Source of the DNA: Janthinobacterium sp. 1_2014MBL_MicDiv
GTDB taxonomy: Bacteria > Pseudomonadota > Gammaproteobacteria > Burkholderiales > Burkholderiaceae_D
Assembly (NCBI RefSeq): GCF_001865675.1
Contig: NZ_CP011319.1
Coordinates: forward strand, 4,526,001 to 4,590,000
Direction: 5' to 3'
DNA length: 64,000 nucleotides
Within the stretch, counting starts at the first letter, position 1; each line of letters starts with the position of its first letter. The notes beneath the pieces were generated by a model that worked only from the letters and a program-made list of their open reading frames with translations, did not search any database and was not told the DNA's origin. Of the stretch, positions 1 to 9,080 are shown piece by piece. A program made the position numbers and the translations under genes.

Positions 1-729
1 GTGCATATCGACACGGGCCACAATTTCCCGGAAGTCATCACCTTCCGCGACAAGAAGGTGGCGCAACTGGGCGAACGCCTGATCGTCGGCTCCGTCGAAG
101 ACTCGATCAAGCGCGGTACCGTGCGCCTGCGCAACCCGGCCACGGACTCGCGCAACGCGGCGCAAGCCGTGACCTTGCTGGAAACCATCGCCGAGCACGG
201 CTTTGACGCCTGCATCGGCGGCGCCCGCCGCGACGAGGAAAAGGCCCGCGCCAAGGAACGCATCTTTTCGTTCCGCGACGAATTCGGCGCCTGGGACCCG
301 AAAGCCCAGCGCCCCGAGCTGTGGGACCTGTATAACACGCGCGTGCACCCGGGCGAGAACATGCGCGTCTTCCCCATCTCGAACTGGACCGAACTGGACG
401 TATGGCAATACATCGCCCGCGAGCAGCTGGAATTGCCGCCGATCTACTTCGCGCACGAGCGCCAGGTGATCCCGCGCAATGGGCTCCTGGTGCCGCTGAC
501 GGACCTGACGCCGCCGCGCGAAGGCGAAACGGTGGAAACGCAAGTCGTGCGCTTCCGTACCGTGGGCGACATCTCGTGCACCTGCCCCGTCTCGTCCGAC
601 GCGGCCACGGTGGACGCCATCATCGCCGAGACGGCAATCACGCAAATCACGGAACGGGGCGCCACCCGCATGGATGACCAGACTTCCGAAGCCTCGATGG
701 AAAAACGCAAGAAAGCAGGGTATTTCTAA
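1..729 (+). CDS. cysD: Sulfate adenylyltransferase subunit 2 (3' part)
   Basis: Small subunit of ATP sulfurylase, which with CysN makes adenosine 5'-phosphosulfate from sulfate and ATP in cytoplasmic sulfur assimilation. The 242 visible residues open with HIDTGHNFPEV, an internal CysD motif of the PAPS-reductase-like fold. The GTG at base 1 is therefore not the start, and the N-terminal part (full-length CysD is about 300 residues) lies outside the window. The conserved stretch RVFPISNWTELDVWQYI and the C-terminal end MEKRKKAGYF are typical of CysD. The stop overlaps the cysN start by one base, so the two subunits are translationally coupled. Identification is firm. Confidence 0.96.
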   Translation: MHIDTGHNFPEVITFRDKKVAQLGERLIVGSVEDSIKRGTVRLRNPATDSRNAAQAVTLLETIAEHGFDACIGGARRDEEKARAKERIFSFRDEFGAWDPKAQRPELWDLYNTRVHPGENMRVFPISNWTELDVWQYIAREQLELPPIYFAHERQVIPRNGLLVPLTDLTPPREGETVETQVVRFRTVGDISCTCPVSSDAATVDAIIAETAITQITERGATRMDDQTSEASMEKRKKAGYF

Positions 730-2045
730 TGAACGCAGCAATCCAGAACACCACTCTCAGCAACAGCGTCGAACGCGGCATGTTGCGCTTCATCACGGCC
801 GGTTCCGTCGATGACGGCAAGAGCACCCTGATCGGCCGCTTGCTGTTCGACAGCAAGGGCATCTTTGCCGACCAGCTCGACGCCATGTCGCGCTCCAAGC
901 ACAAGCGCACGGTGGGCGACACGGTCGACCTGTCGCTGCTGACGGATGGCCTGGAAGCGGAGCGCGAGCAAGGCATCACCATCGACGTGGCCTACCGTTA
1001 CTTCGCCACGCCGAAGCGCAAGTTCATCATCGCCGATACGCCCGGCCACGAGCAATACACGCGCAACATGGTCACGGGGGCATCCACCGCCGACGCCGTC
1101 ATCATCCTGATCGACGTGTCGAAAGTCAAACTGGGCGACGATGGCAGCGTGGAACTGTTGATCCAGACCAAGCGCCACTCCACCATCGCCCATTTGCTGC
1201 AGATCGAGCACGTGGTCGTCGCCGTCAACAAGATGGACCTCGTCGACTACGACGAAACGGTGTACAACCGCATCGTGGCCGCCTACCGCGAATTCGCCCA
1301 GTCGCTGGGCTTGAAGGACATCACGCCGATCCCGCTGTCGGCCTTGACCGGCGACAACGTCGTCGAGCGGGGCGAGAAGCTGGGCTGGTACACGGGGCCG
1401 ACGCTGATCGAGTTGCTCGAATCGCTGTCCGTCTACGATGAATCGCACGACGCGCCATTCCGCTTCCCCGTGCAGCTGGTGGCGCGCCACAATGGCCATG
1501 AAGCGAACGACTTCCGCGGCTACATGGGCCGCATCGAGGCGGGCAAGGTCAGCATCGGCGACACGCTGGTGGTGCAGCCGTCGGGCCAGACGGCCACCGT
1601 CAAGGATATCGTCACGCTGGACGGCTCGCTGCCGACGGCCGTGGTGGGCCAGTCCGTGACCCTGCTGCTCAATGAATACCTCGATATCTCGCGCGGCGAC
1701 CTGCTGGCCAGCGTCGATCGCCCTGCCACCCTGCTGAAACAGGTGGTGGCCGACGTGTGCTGGCTGTCGGAAGACGCGCTGGACCTGCGCCGCAAGTACT
1801 GGATCAAGCATGGCACGAAACAGACGGCGGCAAAAGTGACGGCCATCGATACCTTGCTCGATATCAATACCCAACAGCGCCATCCGGCCGACGGCTTGAA
1901 ATTGAACGATATCGCCCGCATCAGCCTGACCGTGCAGCAGCCGCTGGCGGCCGACTCTTACGCCGACATCCGCGCCACGGGCGCGTTCATCCTGATCGAT
2001 GAAGTCACCCACCAAACCGTCGCCGCCGGCATGGTCCGGCTGTAA
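729..2045 (+). CDS. cysN: Sulfate adenylyltransferase subunit 1 (GTPase)
   Basis: GTP-hydrolysing large subunit of ATP sulfurylase, partner of CysD. At 438 residues it is a stand-alone CysN without a fused CysC kinase domain. The P-loop GSVDDGKST is near residues 26-34, the switch motif DTPGHEQYTRNM follows, and NKMD is the guanine-specificity motif. EF-Tu-like beta-barrel domains make up the C-terminal half. The ATG overlaps the cysD stop (TAATG), and a purine-rich GCAGGG lies inside the cysD end. The siroheme methyltransferase follows after a short gap, fitting one sulfate-assimilation transcript. Confidence 0.97.
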   Translation: MNAAIQNTTLSNSVERGMLRFITAGSVDDGKSTLIGRLLFDSKGIFADQLDAMSRSKHKRTVGDTVDLSLLTDGLEAEREQGITIDVAYRYFATPKRKFIIADTPGHEQYTRNMVTGASTADAVIILIDVSKVKLGDDGSVELLIQTKRHSTIAHLLQIEHVVVAVNKMDLVDYDETVYNRIVAAYREFAQSLGLKDITPIPLSALTGDNVVERGEKLGWYTGPTLIELLESLSVYDESHDAPFRFPVQLVARHNGHEANDFRGYMGRIEAGKVSIGDTLVVQPSGQTATVKDIVTLDGSLPTAVVGQSVTLLLNEYLDISRGDLLASVDRPATLLKQVVADVCWLSEDALDLRRKYWIKHGTKQTAAKVTAIDTLLDINTQQRHPADGLKLNDIARISLTVQQPLAADSYADIRATGAFILIDEVTHQTVAAGMVRL

Positions 2046-2073
2046 GCGCGCATCGACCAGGAAAGGCAGCCAT

Positions 2074-2838
2074 ATGCACAGCTCCCCATCTCTCCCCGGC
2101 AAGGTTTACCTAGTGGGCGCCGGCCCCGGCGCGCAAGACCTGATGACCTTGCGCGGCGCGCGCCTGCTGGCGCAAGCGGACGTCGTGCTGCACGACGCGC
2201 TCGTCACTGACGAGATGCTGGAGCTGTGCCCGCAGGCGCAAAAGATTCTGGTCGGCAAGCGTTGCGGCCAGTTGTCGACGGCGCAAGCTTTTATTAACAA
2301 GCAACTGGTCGACCACGCGCGCAAGCACGCCATCGTGGTGCGCCTGAAGGGCGGCGACCCCATGCTGTTTGGCCGCGCCGACGAGGAATTGCGCGCGCTG
2401 GAAGAAGCCGGCATCGCGGTGGAAGTGGTGCCCGGCATTACCACGGCGCTGGCGGCGGCGGCAGCCACGCAACAGCCGCTGACCAAGCGCGGCGTGGCCC
2501 GCAGCGTGGCCTTCTTTACCTCGAGCACGGCACCGGGCGAGCCGGACCAGACGGCCATTCCCGACTGCGACACCCTGGTGCAATACATGGGCGGACGCGA
2601 AGCCATCGTCACGGCCCGGCGCCTGCTGGCGCAGGGCCGCCCTGCCGCGACTCCCGTGGTGGTGATCGAAAACTGCAGCCGTCCAGGGCAGCGCATCGTG
2701 CGCCTGCCCCTGAGCGCACTGGCGCATGGCCTCGGCGATGCGCACGGTCCCGTGCTGGTGATGCTGGGCGAGGCCATGGCCACGCGCACGCACCAATCCA
2801 TCGAAGAAACAGCCACCATTCTGGCGCGCCAGGCTTGA
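2074..2838 (+). CDS. cobA: Uroporphyrinogen-III C-methyltransferase
   Basis: SAM-dependent methyltransferase converting uroporphyrinogen III to precorrin-2, the entry to siroheme for sulfite reductase (or to cobalamin). The 254-residue protein has the family start VYLVGAGPGAQDLMTLRGARLL, the VVRLKGGDPMLFGR motif and VVPGITTALAAAA. It is the single-domain SUMT form, without the CysG oxidase/ferrochelatase part. I chose the ATG at 2074 because AGGAAAGGC precedes it at good spacing. An in-frame upstream start at 1999 would overlap the cysN end. It lies 28 bases after cysN, so cotranscription is likely. It could equally be named cysG-like. Confidence 0.93.
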   Translation: MHSSPSLPGKVYLVGAGPGAQDLMTLRGARLLAQADVVLHDALVTDEMLELCPQAQKILVGKRCGQLSTAQAFINKQLVDHARKHAIVVRLKGGDPMLFGRADEELRALEEAGIAVEVVPGITTALAAAAATQQPLTKRGVARSVAFFTSSTAPGEPDQTAIPDCDTLVQYMGGREAIVTARRLLAQGRPAATPVVVIENCSRPGQRIVRLPLSALAHGLGDAHGPVLVMLGEAMATRTHQSIEETATILARQA

Positions 2839-2853
2839 ATTAAAAACAGCGTA

Positions 2854-2896
2854 TTTTACCGACTTTAGAGTCAGTAACTGACGTCTCCAGGTAAAA
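2854..2896. repeat. Nested inverted repeat downstream of cobA
   Basis: Outer arms TTTTACC (2854-2860) and GGTAAAA (2890-2896) enclose an inner perfect dyad, GTCAGT-A-ACTGAC (2870-2882). No T-run follows on the plus strand, so it is not a textbook terminator. It may be an operator, an RNA processing site or the end of the cys transcript. The rest of 2839-3090 shows nothing recognisable. Confidence 0.5.
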
Positions 2897-3090
2897 CATG
2901 ATAGGATGCTGACGCATCTTTTCTCGAGAAGTTATTGCGTAACAGCAATGAAACTTACGCTTCGCCTCGCCATAGCGCTTGCTGTGCGGCATCCCGGCTG
3001 ACGGGAACCGCGCGGCAGTCTCCCCGAAAAAAGCTGCGCCCGCGGGCTGCAATACCGCCGCCGCGCAACTTTAGCCGTCACGATCAACAC

Positions 3091-3741
3091 ATGAATTTCT
3101 CTACCGTGCGCGAATCCCTGTATTCGCTCAGCCGCAGCAATGCCGGCGTCGCCAGCGCCGTGCTCTTGAGCATGCTTGCCTCCATCGCCCTGTGGACGGT
3201 GTTTCCGAATATCGACGATGAAAACCATTTGCTGGAATGGCTGCAGGCGCTGTTCCTGGCCCTGGCCTGCACGGTGCACGGCGTGCGCGCCTGGCAGGAG
3301 TCCGACCGCCAGTCGCTGCGCTTCCTGATGCATGCGGGCCTGTGCGCCCTGCTGTTCGGCTTCCTGCTGCGCGAACTCGATATTGACCAGTTCGGCACGG
3401 CACCCGCCTGGGCCCAGCTTGAGAAAGCCCTGCGCGTGGTGGAATTGCTGATACTGATACGCTTGCTGATCTTCTTCGCGCCGCGCGCGCGCAAGGTGTT
3501 TGCCCATGCGGGACTGATTTTCAGCATGCGCATCACCATCCTGACCTTGATTGGCGGCTTGCTGATGGTGGCCGGCTGGCCCTTCGACAAGAAGGTCTTC
3601 CACGGCATGCCCGACGCGTATGCGCTGCTGGGCGAGGAAGTGCTGGAGCTGGGCGCCTACCTGCTGCTGTTCCTCGCCTCGCTGTGCGACAGCTCGGCGG
3701 CCGCGCGCGTCAGCCTGGCGCCAAGGAAAAAACAGGCCTAG
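3091..3741 (+). CDS. Unknown polytopic membrane protein
   Basis: A 216-residue protein I do not recognise. It has about six hydrophobic segments, roughly residues 14-34, 44-62, 70-88, 105-125, 136-155 and 180-198, separated by short charged loops, so it should be an inner-membrane protein. The ATG at 3091 was chosen because the in-frame extension to the TTG at 2935 encodes a polar, arginine-rich stretch with no family character. The ribosome binding site is weak (GATCAACAC). It ends four bases before the convergent Stealth-type gene. It may be linked to the surface-polysaccharide gene beside it, but nothing in the sequence proves this. Confidence 0.75.
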   Translation: MNFSTVRESLYSLSRSNAGVASAVLLSMLASIALWTVFPNIDDENHLLEWLQALFLALACTVHGVRAWQESDRQSLRFLMHAGLCALLFGFLLRELDIDQFGTAPAWAQLEKALRVVELLILIRLLIFFAPRARKVFAHAGLIFSMRITILTLIGGLLMVAGWPFDKKVFHGMPDAYALLGEEVLELGAYLLLFLASLCDSSAAARVSLAPRKKQA

Positions 3742-4703
3742 GCGTGTTCGAATGACGACGGCAGCGGCAGCAGCCGCTGCAAGGTAGCCGCCACGCGCAG
3801 CAGGCGCGGATCATCATCCTCCACCTCGTCGCAGGTATCGTTGATGCAGAAGAAAGGCAGGCTGCCAAAACGCGCCAGCAGCTGCTCCAGCTGCAGCGGC
3901 GCATCCGCATCGCCACTGGCGATATGCAGCGGATCGAAAATGCGCGCATGCGCATACCCCATATGCACCATCCAGCGCGGCACCAGGTCCGGCAGCAATG
4001 CCGGCACCTGCCATGAGCGGAACACCGTCGCGCGCACGCTGGCAAACATGGCCGGCGCCAGCGCCTCGAGTTCGTGCAGCGCGCTTTTCAGCATGGGGCG
4101 CGGCGCATGCGCATACAGGCGCGCCTCGTGCCGGTAATCGGGATACCGCGCCGACAGCCATTGCCGGGCCAGGGTGGCGCAATTGACGGGCGCCGCCGCA
4201 TCGGCGCGCAAGCCGTCCGGCTCCTCCTGCAGCGCGCTTTCCGTGAAGACGCTCAGATGGCTGCGCTGCCCTTCGCCGAACCAGAATCCCGGCTCGAATG
4301 GCGCCCCCAAAAACACATCGTCATTCAGGTACAGGAAGCGTTCGGACAAGCCCGGAATATGGTGCAGGTACGATTCGATATGGCCCGAGTCGAACACGGG
4401 CAAGGCCGCTTCGGGCATCAGGCTGCGGTGATCGAGCACCGTCAGGCGCTTTGAAGAACGCAGCCAGGCCGGCACCTGGCGGTCCGTCAGCAAGTAGATA
4501 TGGCCATGGCCGGGAAAGAAGCGCTCGAGTGCGCGCAGGTTGTAGCGCAGTTCGCCGTTATCGCGATAGCGGCCCGCCACGTTGCCGTGCAGGGCCAGCT
4601 GGCCGGGATGCGCCTGCTCCCATGCCGCATACGCCTGCTGCTGGCGCGCGCGCCATGCCGGGTCCGCGCCATCGACCCACAGATAGACGATATCGATGTT
4701 CAC
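3738..4703 (-). CDS. Stealth-family sugar-phosphotransferase
   Basis: Member of the Stealth family (capsular polysaccharide hexose-1-phosphate transferases), which move sugar-phosphate units in surface glycans. Conserved region 1, DIVYLWVDGADP, lies at the N terminus. Region 2 is RDNGELRYNLRALERFFP, and the family signature YLNDDVFLG follows, with the Asp pair expected to bind metal or nucleotide. I set the start at the GTG at 4703 (321 residues), because Stealth proteins begin almost directly with region 1. A TTG at 4766 would overlap cbiX and add an unlikely leader. It lies 26 bases after the cbiX stop in the same direction and is probably the distal gene of the lptF-lptG-cbiX transcript. 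Acceptor and donor are unknown. Confidence 0.82.
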   Translation of the reverse strand: MNIDIVYLWVDGADPAWRARQQQAYAAWEQAHPGQLALHGNVAGRYRDNGELRYNLRALERFFPGHGHIYLLTDRQVPAWLRSSKRLTVLDHRSLMPEAALPVFDSGHIESYLHHIPGLSERFLYLNDDVFLGAPFEPGFWFGEGQRSHLSVFTESALQEEPDGLRADAAAPVNCATLARQWLSARYPDYRHEARLYAHAPRPMLKSALHELEALAPAMFASVRATVFRSWQVPALLPDLVPRWMVHMGYAHARIFDPLHIASGDADAPLQLEQLLARFGSLPFFCINDTCDEVEDDDPRLLRVAATLQRLLPLPSSFEHA

Positions 4704-4729
4704 GGGGGAAGGCGCGCAGCCGGCGCGGC

Positions 4730-5155
4730 TCAAGAGGACTGCGTAGCGCCCGGCGCGGCCACGCAATAGTCGGCGATGGCAGCCAGCACGCCGGCATTCT
4801 CGCCCACCGCCTCGACCACGTTCAGGCGCAGTTGCGGATGCCGCTGGCGCAGCTCTTCCGCCAATAGCGGCAAGTCGCGCAGCACATGCCCGCCCTGTCC
4901 CAGGAACACCGGCACCACGGTGACGTCCAGCGTGGCGCCAGCGGGCAGTTCGGCCAGCAGCGCCTGCACCAGTTCGGGCAGGCGCGGCGTCATCAGTTCA
5001 AGGAAAGCCAGGTGCACGGACGTTGCGGGCATGCGCGCCTGGGTCAGCTCGCGCAGGCGTTCGAATGGCGCGGCCCAGGATGCGGCGCGCGCGCCATGGG
5101 CAAACAGGATCAGCGCCTGCTGCGCGCCGGCCGCGGGCGTGCCGGTGGCATGCAT
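4730..5155 (-). CDS. cbiX: CbiX-type sirohydrochlorin chelatase
   Basis: Short (141-residue) single-domain class II chelatase that inserts cobalt, or iron or nickel, into sirohydrochlorin. It has the family signature ILFAHGARAASW with the metal-ligand His near the N terminus, and VVPVFLGQGGHVLRDLP with the second His. The start ATG at 5155 overlaps the lptG stop as TGATG and is preceded by GGTGGAG. The longer reading frame from 5176 has no such support. Functionally it belongs with the siroheme methyltransferase at 2074-2838, although it is transcribed with the LPS export genes. Confidence 0.9.
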   Translation of the reverse strand: MHATGTPAAGAQQALILFAHGARAASWAAPFERLRELTQARMPATSVHLAFLELMTPRLPELVQALLAELPAGATLDVTVVPVFLGQGGHVLRDLPLLAEELRQRHPQLRLNVVEAVGENAGVLAAIADYCVAAPGATQSS

Positions 5156-6324
5156 CAGTGCCGCTCCACCCACCACAGGGCGCCCAGCGCCAGCAGCAGA
5201 TACAGGGCGCTCGGCGCCACCGCCGTCAGGAAGGCCGGCCAGGTGCTCAGCAAGCCAAGGTGCGAAAACAGTGTGTTGACCAGCATGAAGCTCACGCCGA
5301 TCATGATACCGATGAAAATCTTCAGGCTGATGCCGCCGCTGCGCGTATGCATGTAGGCAAACGGCAGCGCCAGCGCCATCAGCACGAAAATGGCCAGCGG
5401 ATCGATCAGCTTTTTCCAGAAGGCGATGCGGAAGCGCTCCGTTTCCTGCTTGTTTTCGGCCAGGTGGCGCGTATATACGGCCAGTTCGCTGGCCGACATG
5501 CGCTCGGGATCGGAGGCCGACACCGTCAGGATCTTCGGCGTCACTTCCGAGACCATGTCCTTGGTCGCGCTTTTCACGGTGTGCACCAGGCTCGTTTCCT
5601 GGCCATAGTAGTTTTCCAGCTTCGGCTCGTAACCGGGTGCGGCGGTGGCGCTGTTCGAGAACGAGGTTTCCGTCACATCCGTCAAGCGCCAGATATTCTT
5701 GCCCTGATAGGTAGCGCCGTTGGCCACGGTCAAGGTACGCAAGCGCATATCGGTGTCAAATTCATACAGCTTGACGTTTTTCAGCTGCCCGTCCGGCTGC
5801 GCTTCGCCGACATTGAAGAAACGCGAACCGGTGACGGCGCCCGTCAGGCCATCGCTCTTGACCATGTCCTTGGTCCACAGGCCCGAGCGGAATTCGCTCG
5901 ACACGGCCGCGCCGCGCGAGGTCAGCTTCAGGCGCTCGGCCAGCGGCTCCGTGCGTGGCGTAATCAATTCGCCGAAGATGAAGGTGATGACGACGAAGAC
6001 GATACCGATGCGGAACAGGAAGCCGGCCGCCATCGCCGTCGACATGCTCGACGCGCGCATGATGGTAAATTCCGAGCTGGCGGCAAACTGCGCCATCGTA
6101 TAGATGGTGCCGATCAGCGCCGCGATCGGCATCACTTCGTACACATGGCCAGGCACCAGCACCAGCACATACAGGAAGGCGTACTGGATGGTGTAACCAT
6201 TGCGCCCCACCTTGGGCAGCTCGCCCGTCAGGTCGATGAAGGCTTGCAGTGCCAGGAAGGCCAGCAGCACGAACAGCACCGCCTGGAATATCGAGACCGC
6301 AAAATAGCGCTGTAAAATCTTCAT
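5155..6324 (-). CDS. lptG: LPS export ABC transporter permease LptG
   Basis: Inner-membrane permease of the LptB2FGC complex that pulls lipopolysaccharide out of the inner membrane. The 389 residues have the YjgP/YjgQ layout: N-terminal membrane segments (FQAVLFVLLAFLALQAF), a middle periplasmic beta-jellyroll (about residues 130-270) and C-terminal membrane segments ending in an Arg-His tail. LptG rather than LptF is assigned from second position in the pair and the N-terminal MKILQRYFA. The start overlaps the lptF stop by four bases (ATGA), so the two are coupled. Confidence 0.93.
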   Translation of the reverse strand: MKILQRYFAVSIFQAVLFVLLAFLALQAFIDLTGELPKVGRNGYTIQYAFLYVLVLVPGHVYEVMPIAALIGTIYTMAQFAASSEFTIMRASSMSTAMAAGFLFRIGIVFVVITFIFGELITPRTEPLAERLKLTSRGAAVSSEFRSGLWTKDMVKSDGLTGAVTGSRFFNVGEAQPDGQLKNVKLYEFDTDMRLRTLTVANGATYQGKNIWRLTDVTETSFSNSATAAPGYEPKLENYYGQETSLVHTVKSATKDMVSEVTPKILTVSASDPERMSASELAVYTRHLAENKQETERFRIAFWKKLIDPLAIFVLMALALPFAYMHTRSGGISLKIFIGIMIGVSFMLVNTLFSHLGLLSTWPAFLTAVAPSALYLLLALGALWWVERH

Positions 6325-7466
6325 TTCGATACCGCTTTACTTGTGTTGCCGGCGCGGCGCGCGCGCTTGAAGGATGCCAGCAGAACCAGCGGATGGTAGC
6401 GGTGGTTGACATTCAGGCGCCAGGCGAACAGCGCCACCACGGCCAGTGCCGCCAGCAGGTGCAGCGGCCACCAGGCCACGCCAAACGTCAGCCTGCCCTG
6501 TTTCACGCTCGCCTCGACAACCTTGATCAGATTGCTATACGAGAAGAAGATCAGCAAGGCCACGATCAGGTTGGCCGAACTGCCGGCGCGCGGATTGACA
6601 AAACCCAGCGGAATGGCCAGCAGGATCAGCATCAGGCCAATCAACGGTGCGCTGATGCGCCACAGCAGTTCTGCCATCGTGTACTGGTTGTTCGCGGCGA
6701 TCAGCGCCATGGTGCTCATGGCGCGCACGCCGAGATCCGCCCCCAGTTCCTGCGGCTTGCTCTCGATGCGCATGATGTACTGCTCGAATTCCATGGTCTG
6801 GAAGTCGGCCTGCGTCGGCACACCCTGGTAGCGGCGGCCGCTCTTCAGCACCAGGAAGCGTTCGCCACGGGCGTCGGTATTGATCACGCCTTCCTTGGCG
6901 ACGACGACGACGGCACTGCCTTTTTCATCGACGGTGTTGACGAAGACGTTCTGCACCACGTTTTTCTCGCCGCTGGCGCCTTCGACGAAGAAGATGCGGT
7001 TGCTGCCAGCCGATTCGCGGAACTGGCCAGGCGTGACCTTCTGCAGGTCTTCGCGTTTTTCGAAGCGCGCCACGTATTCGTCGCTTTTCTGCTGCGCCCA
7101 AGGCGTGGCGTACAGGCTCAGGATGCCGGTGGCCAGCACCAGCGGCAGGCCAAAGCTGAGCACGGGCCAGATCCAGCGCGACAGGCTCAGGCCGGAGGCG
7201 AACCACACCACCATCTCCGATTCCTTGTAACTGCGCGTGACGACCATCAGCACCGCGATGAAACCGGTGAGGATGAGGATGGTGGGCAGCTGCATCAGGG
7301 CGGAAAAGACCATCAGGGACATGACGTCGGAGGACGCGATCTTGCCGCCCGCCGCCTTGCCGAGAATACCGATCAGCATCCAGGTGAGCAGGATGCTGAA
7401 CAAAACAGTGAAGGTGGCCCCGGCGGCACTAGCCAATTCACGTCGAAGGGCGCGTTGAAAGATCAT
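6321..7466 (-). CDS. lptF: LPS export ABC transporter permease LptF
   Basis: Partner permease of LptG in lipopolysaccharide export. The 381-residue protein starts MIFQRALRRELASAAGATFTV, the usual LptF N terminus. It has six predicted membrane segments split by a periplasmic jellyroll domain (about 110-260) and the conserved LLAIPLGFVNPRAGSSAN loop near residue 300. It is first in the minus-strand operon lptF-lptG-cbiX-Stealth and divergent from pepA, an arrangement common in beta- and gammaproteobacteria. No strong ribosome binding site is visible before the ATG. Confidence 0.94.
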   Translation of the reverse strand: MIFQRALRRELASAAGATFTVLFSILLTWMLIGILGKAAGGKIASSDVMSLMVFSALMQLPTILILTGFIAVLMVVTRSYKESEMVVWFASGLSLSRWIWPVLSFGLPLVLATGILSLYATPWAQQKSDEYVARFEKREDLQKVTPGQFRESAGSNRIFFVEGASGEKNVVQNVFVNTVDEKGSAVVVVAKEGVINTDARGERFLVLKSGRRYQGVPTQADFQTMEFEQYIMRIESKPQELGADLGVRAMSTMALIAANNQYTMAELLWRISAPLIGLMLILLAIPLGFVNPRAGSSANLIVALLIFFSYSNLIKVVEASVKQGRLTFGVAWWPLHLLAALAVVALFAWRLNVNHRYHPLVLLASFKRARRAGNTSKAVSK

Positions 7467-7474
7467 TCGGAGTT

Positions 7475-7480
7475 TATAAT
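7475..7480 (+). promoter_or_regulatory. Putative -10 element of pepA
   Basis: A perfect TATAAT lies 54 bases before the chosen pepA start in the lptF/pepA divergent gap. TTGAAA at 7455-7460 is the only -35-like hexamer nearby, but the 14-base spacer is short, so the promoter is tentative. Confidence 0.35.
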
Positions 7481-7533
7481 TCGGGTCAGTTAGTTGAGTA
7501 ACACGTTACTAGTAAATGAAAACGGAGAACCAA

Positions 7534-9027
7534 ATGGACTTTAGCATAAAAGCATTCGATACCAAGAGCACCCTCGGCACGGCCAAAAGCGGATGCATCG
7601 CGGTTGCGGTATTCGAAAACAAAAAACTGTCGCCAGCGGCAAAATCGCTGGACAGCAAGGGTGCGATTTCGGCTGCGCTGAAGTCCGGCGACATCAGCGG
7701 CAAGCCTGGCAGCACTTTGCTGCTGCGCGCAATCGATGGCGTCGTCGCAGAACGCGTTCTGCTGGTCGGCATGGGCAGCGATGAAACGGTCAGCGAAAAA
7801 AACTTCGCTACCGGCGTACAAGCTGCACTGAAGGCCTTCGGCTCCCTCGGCGCCGCGGACGCCATTATCGCACTACCGCTGACGGATGTGAAAGAGCGCG
7901 ACGTTAATTGGGCAATCCGTTGCGTTGTACAAGCCGCACATGACAGCGAATACCGCTGCGACTCGCAAAAGAGCAAGAAAGATCCAGCGCCAGCGGGCGT
8001 GCGCAAGATCGTCCTGTCGGCACCTGCCACCGCTGCCACGCGCGGCGCGCTGGCACAAGCCATCGCCATTGCCAACGGTTCCGACCTGACGCGCAAGCTG
8101 GGCGACCTGCCGGCGAACATCGCCAATCCAACCTACCTGGCCAACACGGCCAAGCAGCTGGGCAAGGATTACAAGTTTGAAGTCGAAGTACTGGACCGCA
8201 AACAGCTGGAAGCGCTGAAAATGGGCAGCTTCCTGTCCGTCACCAACGGCAGCGAGCAGCCGCCGAAGTTCATCGTCCTGAAACACATGGGCGGCAAGGC
8301 CAAGGATGCGCCAGTCGTCCTGGTCGGCAAAGGCATCACCTTCGACACGGGCGGCATCTCGATCAAGGCCGGTCCTGGCATGGACGAGATGAAATACGAC
8401 ATGTGCGGCGCCGCCTCGGTGCTGGGCACCTTCCGCGCCATCGGTGAAATGAACCTGAAGCTGAACGTCATCGGCGTCATCGCCGCCTGCGAAAACATGC
8501 CATCGGGCCGCGCCACCAAGCCGGGCGACATCGTCACCTCCATGAATGGCCTGACCATCGAAGTGCTGAACACCGACGCCGAAGGCCGCCTGGTGCTGTG
8601 CGACGCACTGACCTACGCCGAACGCTTCAAGCCGGCAGCCGTCGTCGATATCGCCACCCTGACGGGCGCCTGCGTCATCGCGCTGGGCCACCACAACAGC
8701 GGCCTGTTTACGCGCAGCGATGCGGCGCATGACCAGCTGGCCAATGAGCTGCTGGCAGCCGGCAAGCAAGCCAGCGACACGGCCTGGCGCATGCCGATCG
8801 AAGAGGCATACAACGAGCAGCTGAAGTCGAACTTCGCCGACCTGGCCAACATCGGCACGCCAGGCGGCGGTTCGGTGACGGCAGCGGCCTTCCTGGAAAA
8901 CTTCACCAAGAAGTACACCTGGGCGCATCTGGACATCGCCGGCACGGCATGGAAATCGGGCGGCGCAAAAGGCGCCACCGGTCGTCCGGTGCCCCTGCTG
9001 ACGACGTTCCTGATCAACCGCGTGTAA
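7534..9027 (+). CDS. pepA: Leucyl aminopeptidase (M17)
   Basis: Cytosolic dinuclear-zinc aminopeptidase of family M17, removing N-terminal residues from peptides. In some bacteria the homologue (PepA/XerB) also binds DNA. The C-terminal catalytic domain carries VGKGITFDTGGISIK, the signature NTDAEGRLVL and the metal ligands around DMCGAASV. The N-terminal macro-like domain covers about residues 1-160. I chose the ATG at 7534 (497 residues), since GGAG at 7524-7527 is well placed for it and the upstream ATG at 7516 has none. The usual pepA-holC-valS order is not kept: a lipoprotein gene faces it downstream. Confidence 0.96.
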   Translation: MDFSIKAFDTKSTLGTAKSGCIAVAVFENKKLSPAAKSLDSKGAISAALKSGDISGKPGSTLLLRAIDGVVAERVLLVGMGSDETVSEKNFATGVQAALKAFGSLGAADAIIALPLTDVKERDVNWAIRCVVQAAHDSEYRCDSQKSKKDPAPAGVRKIVLSAPATAATRGALAQAIAIANGSDLTRKLGDLPANIANPTYLANTAKQLGKDYKFEVEVLDRKQLEALKMGSFLSVTNGSEQPPKFIVLKHMGGKAKDAPVVLVGKGITFDTGGISIKAGPGMDEMKYDMCGAASVLGTFRAIGEMNLKLNVIGVIAACENMPSGRATKPGDIVTSMNGLTIEVLNTDAEGRLVLCDALTYAERFKPAAVVDIATLTGACVIALGHHNSGLFTRSDAAHDQLANELLAAGKQASDTAWRMPIEEAYNEQLKSNFADLANIGTPGGGSVTAAAFLENFTKKYTWAHLDIAGTAWKSGGAKGATGRPVPLLTTFLINRV

Positions 9028-9080
9028 GGGAACGCCAGACCAACCCTGCTGCGCGGGGCCATGGGCGGCCGGCGACGCTC

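Noticed and set aside
4704..4766. TTG start for the Stealth-family gene inside cbiX
   Set aside because: The added 21 residues have no family likeness and no ribosome binding site. The GTG at 4703 begins next to conserved region 1.
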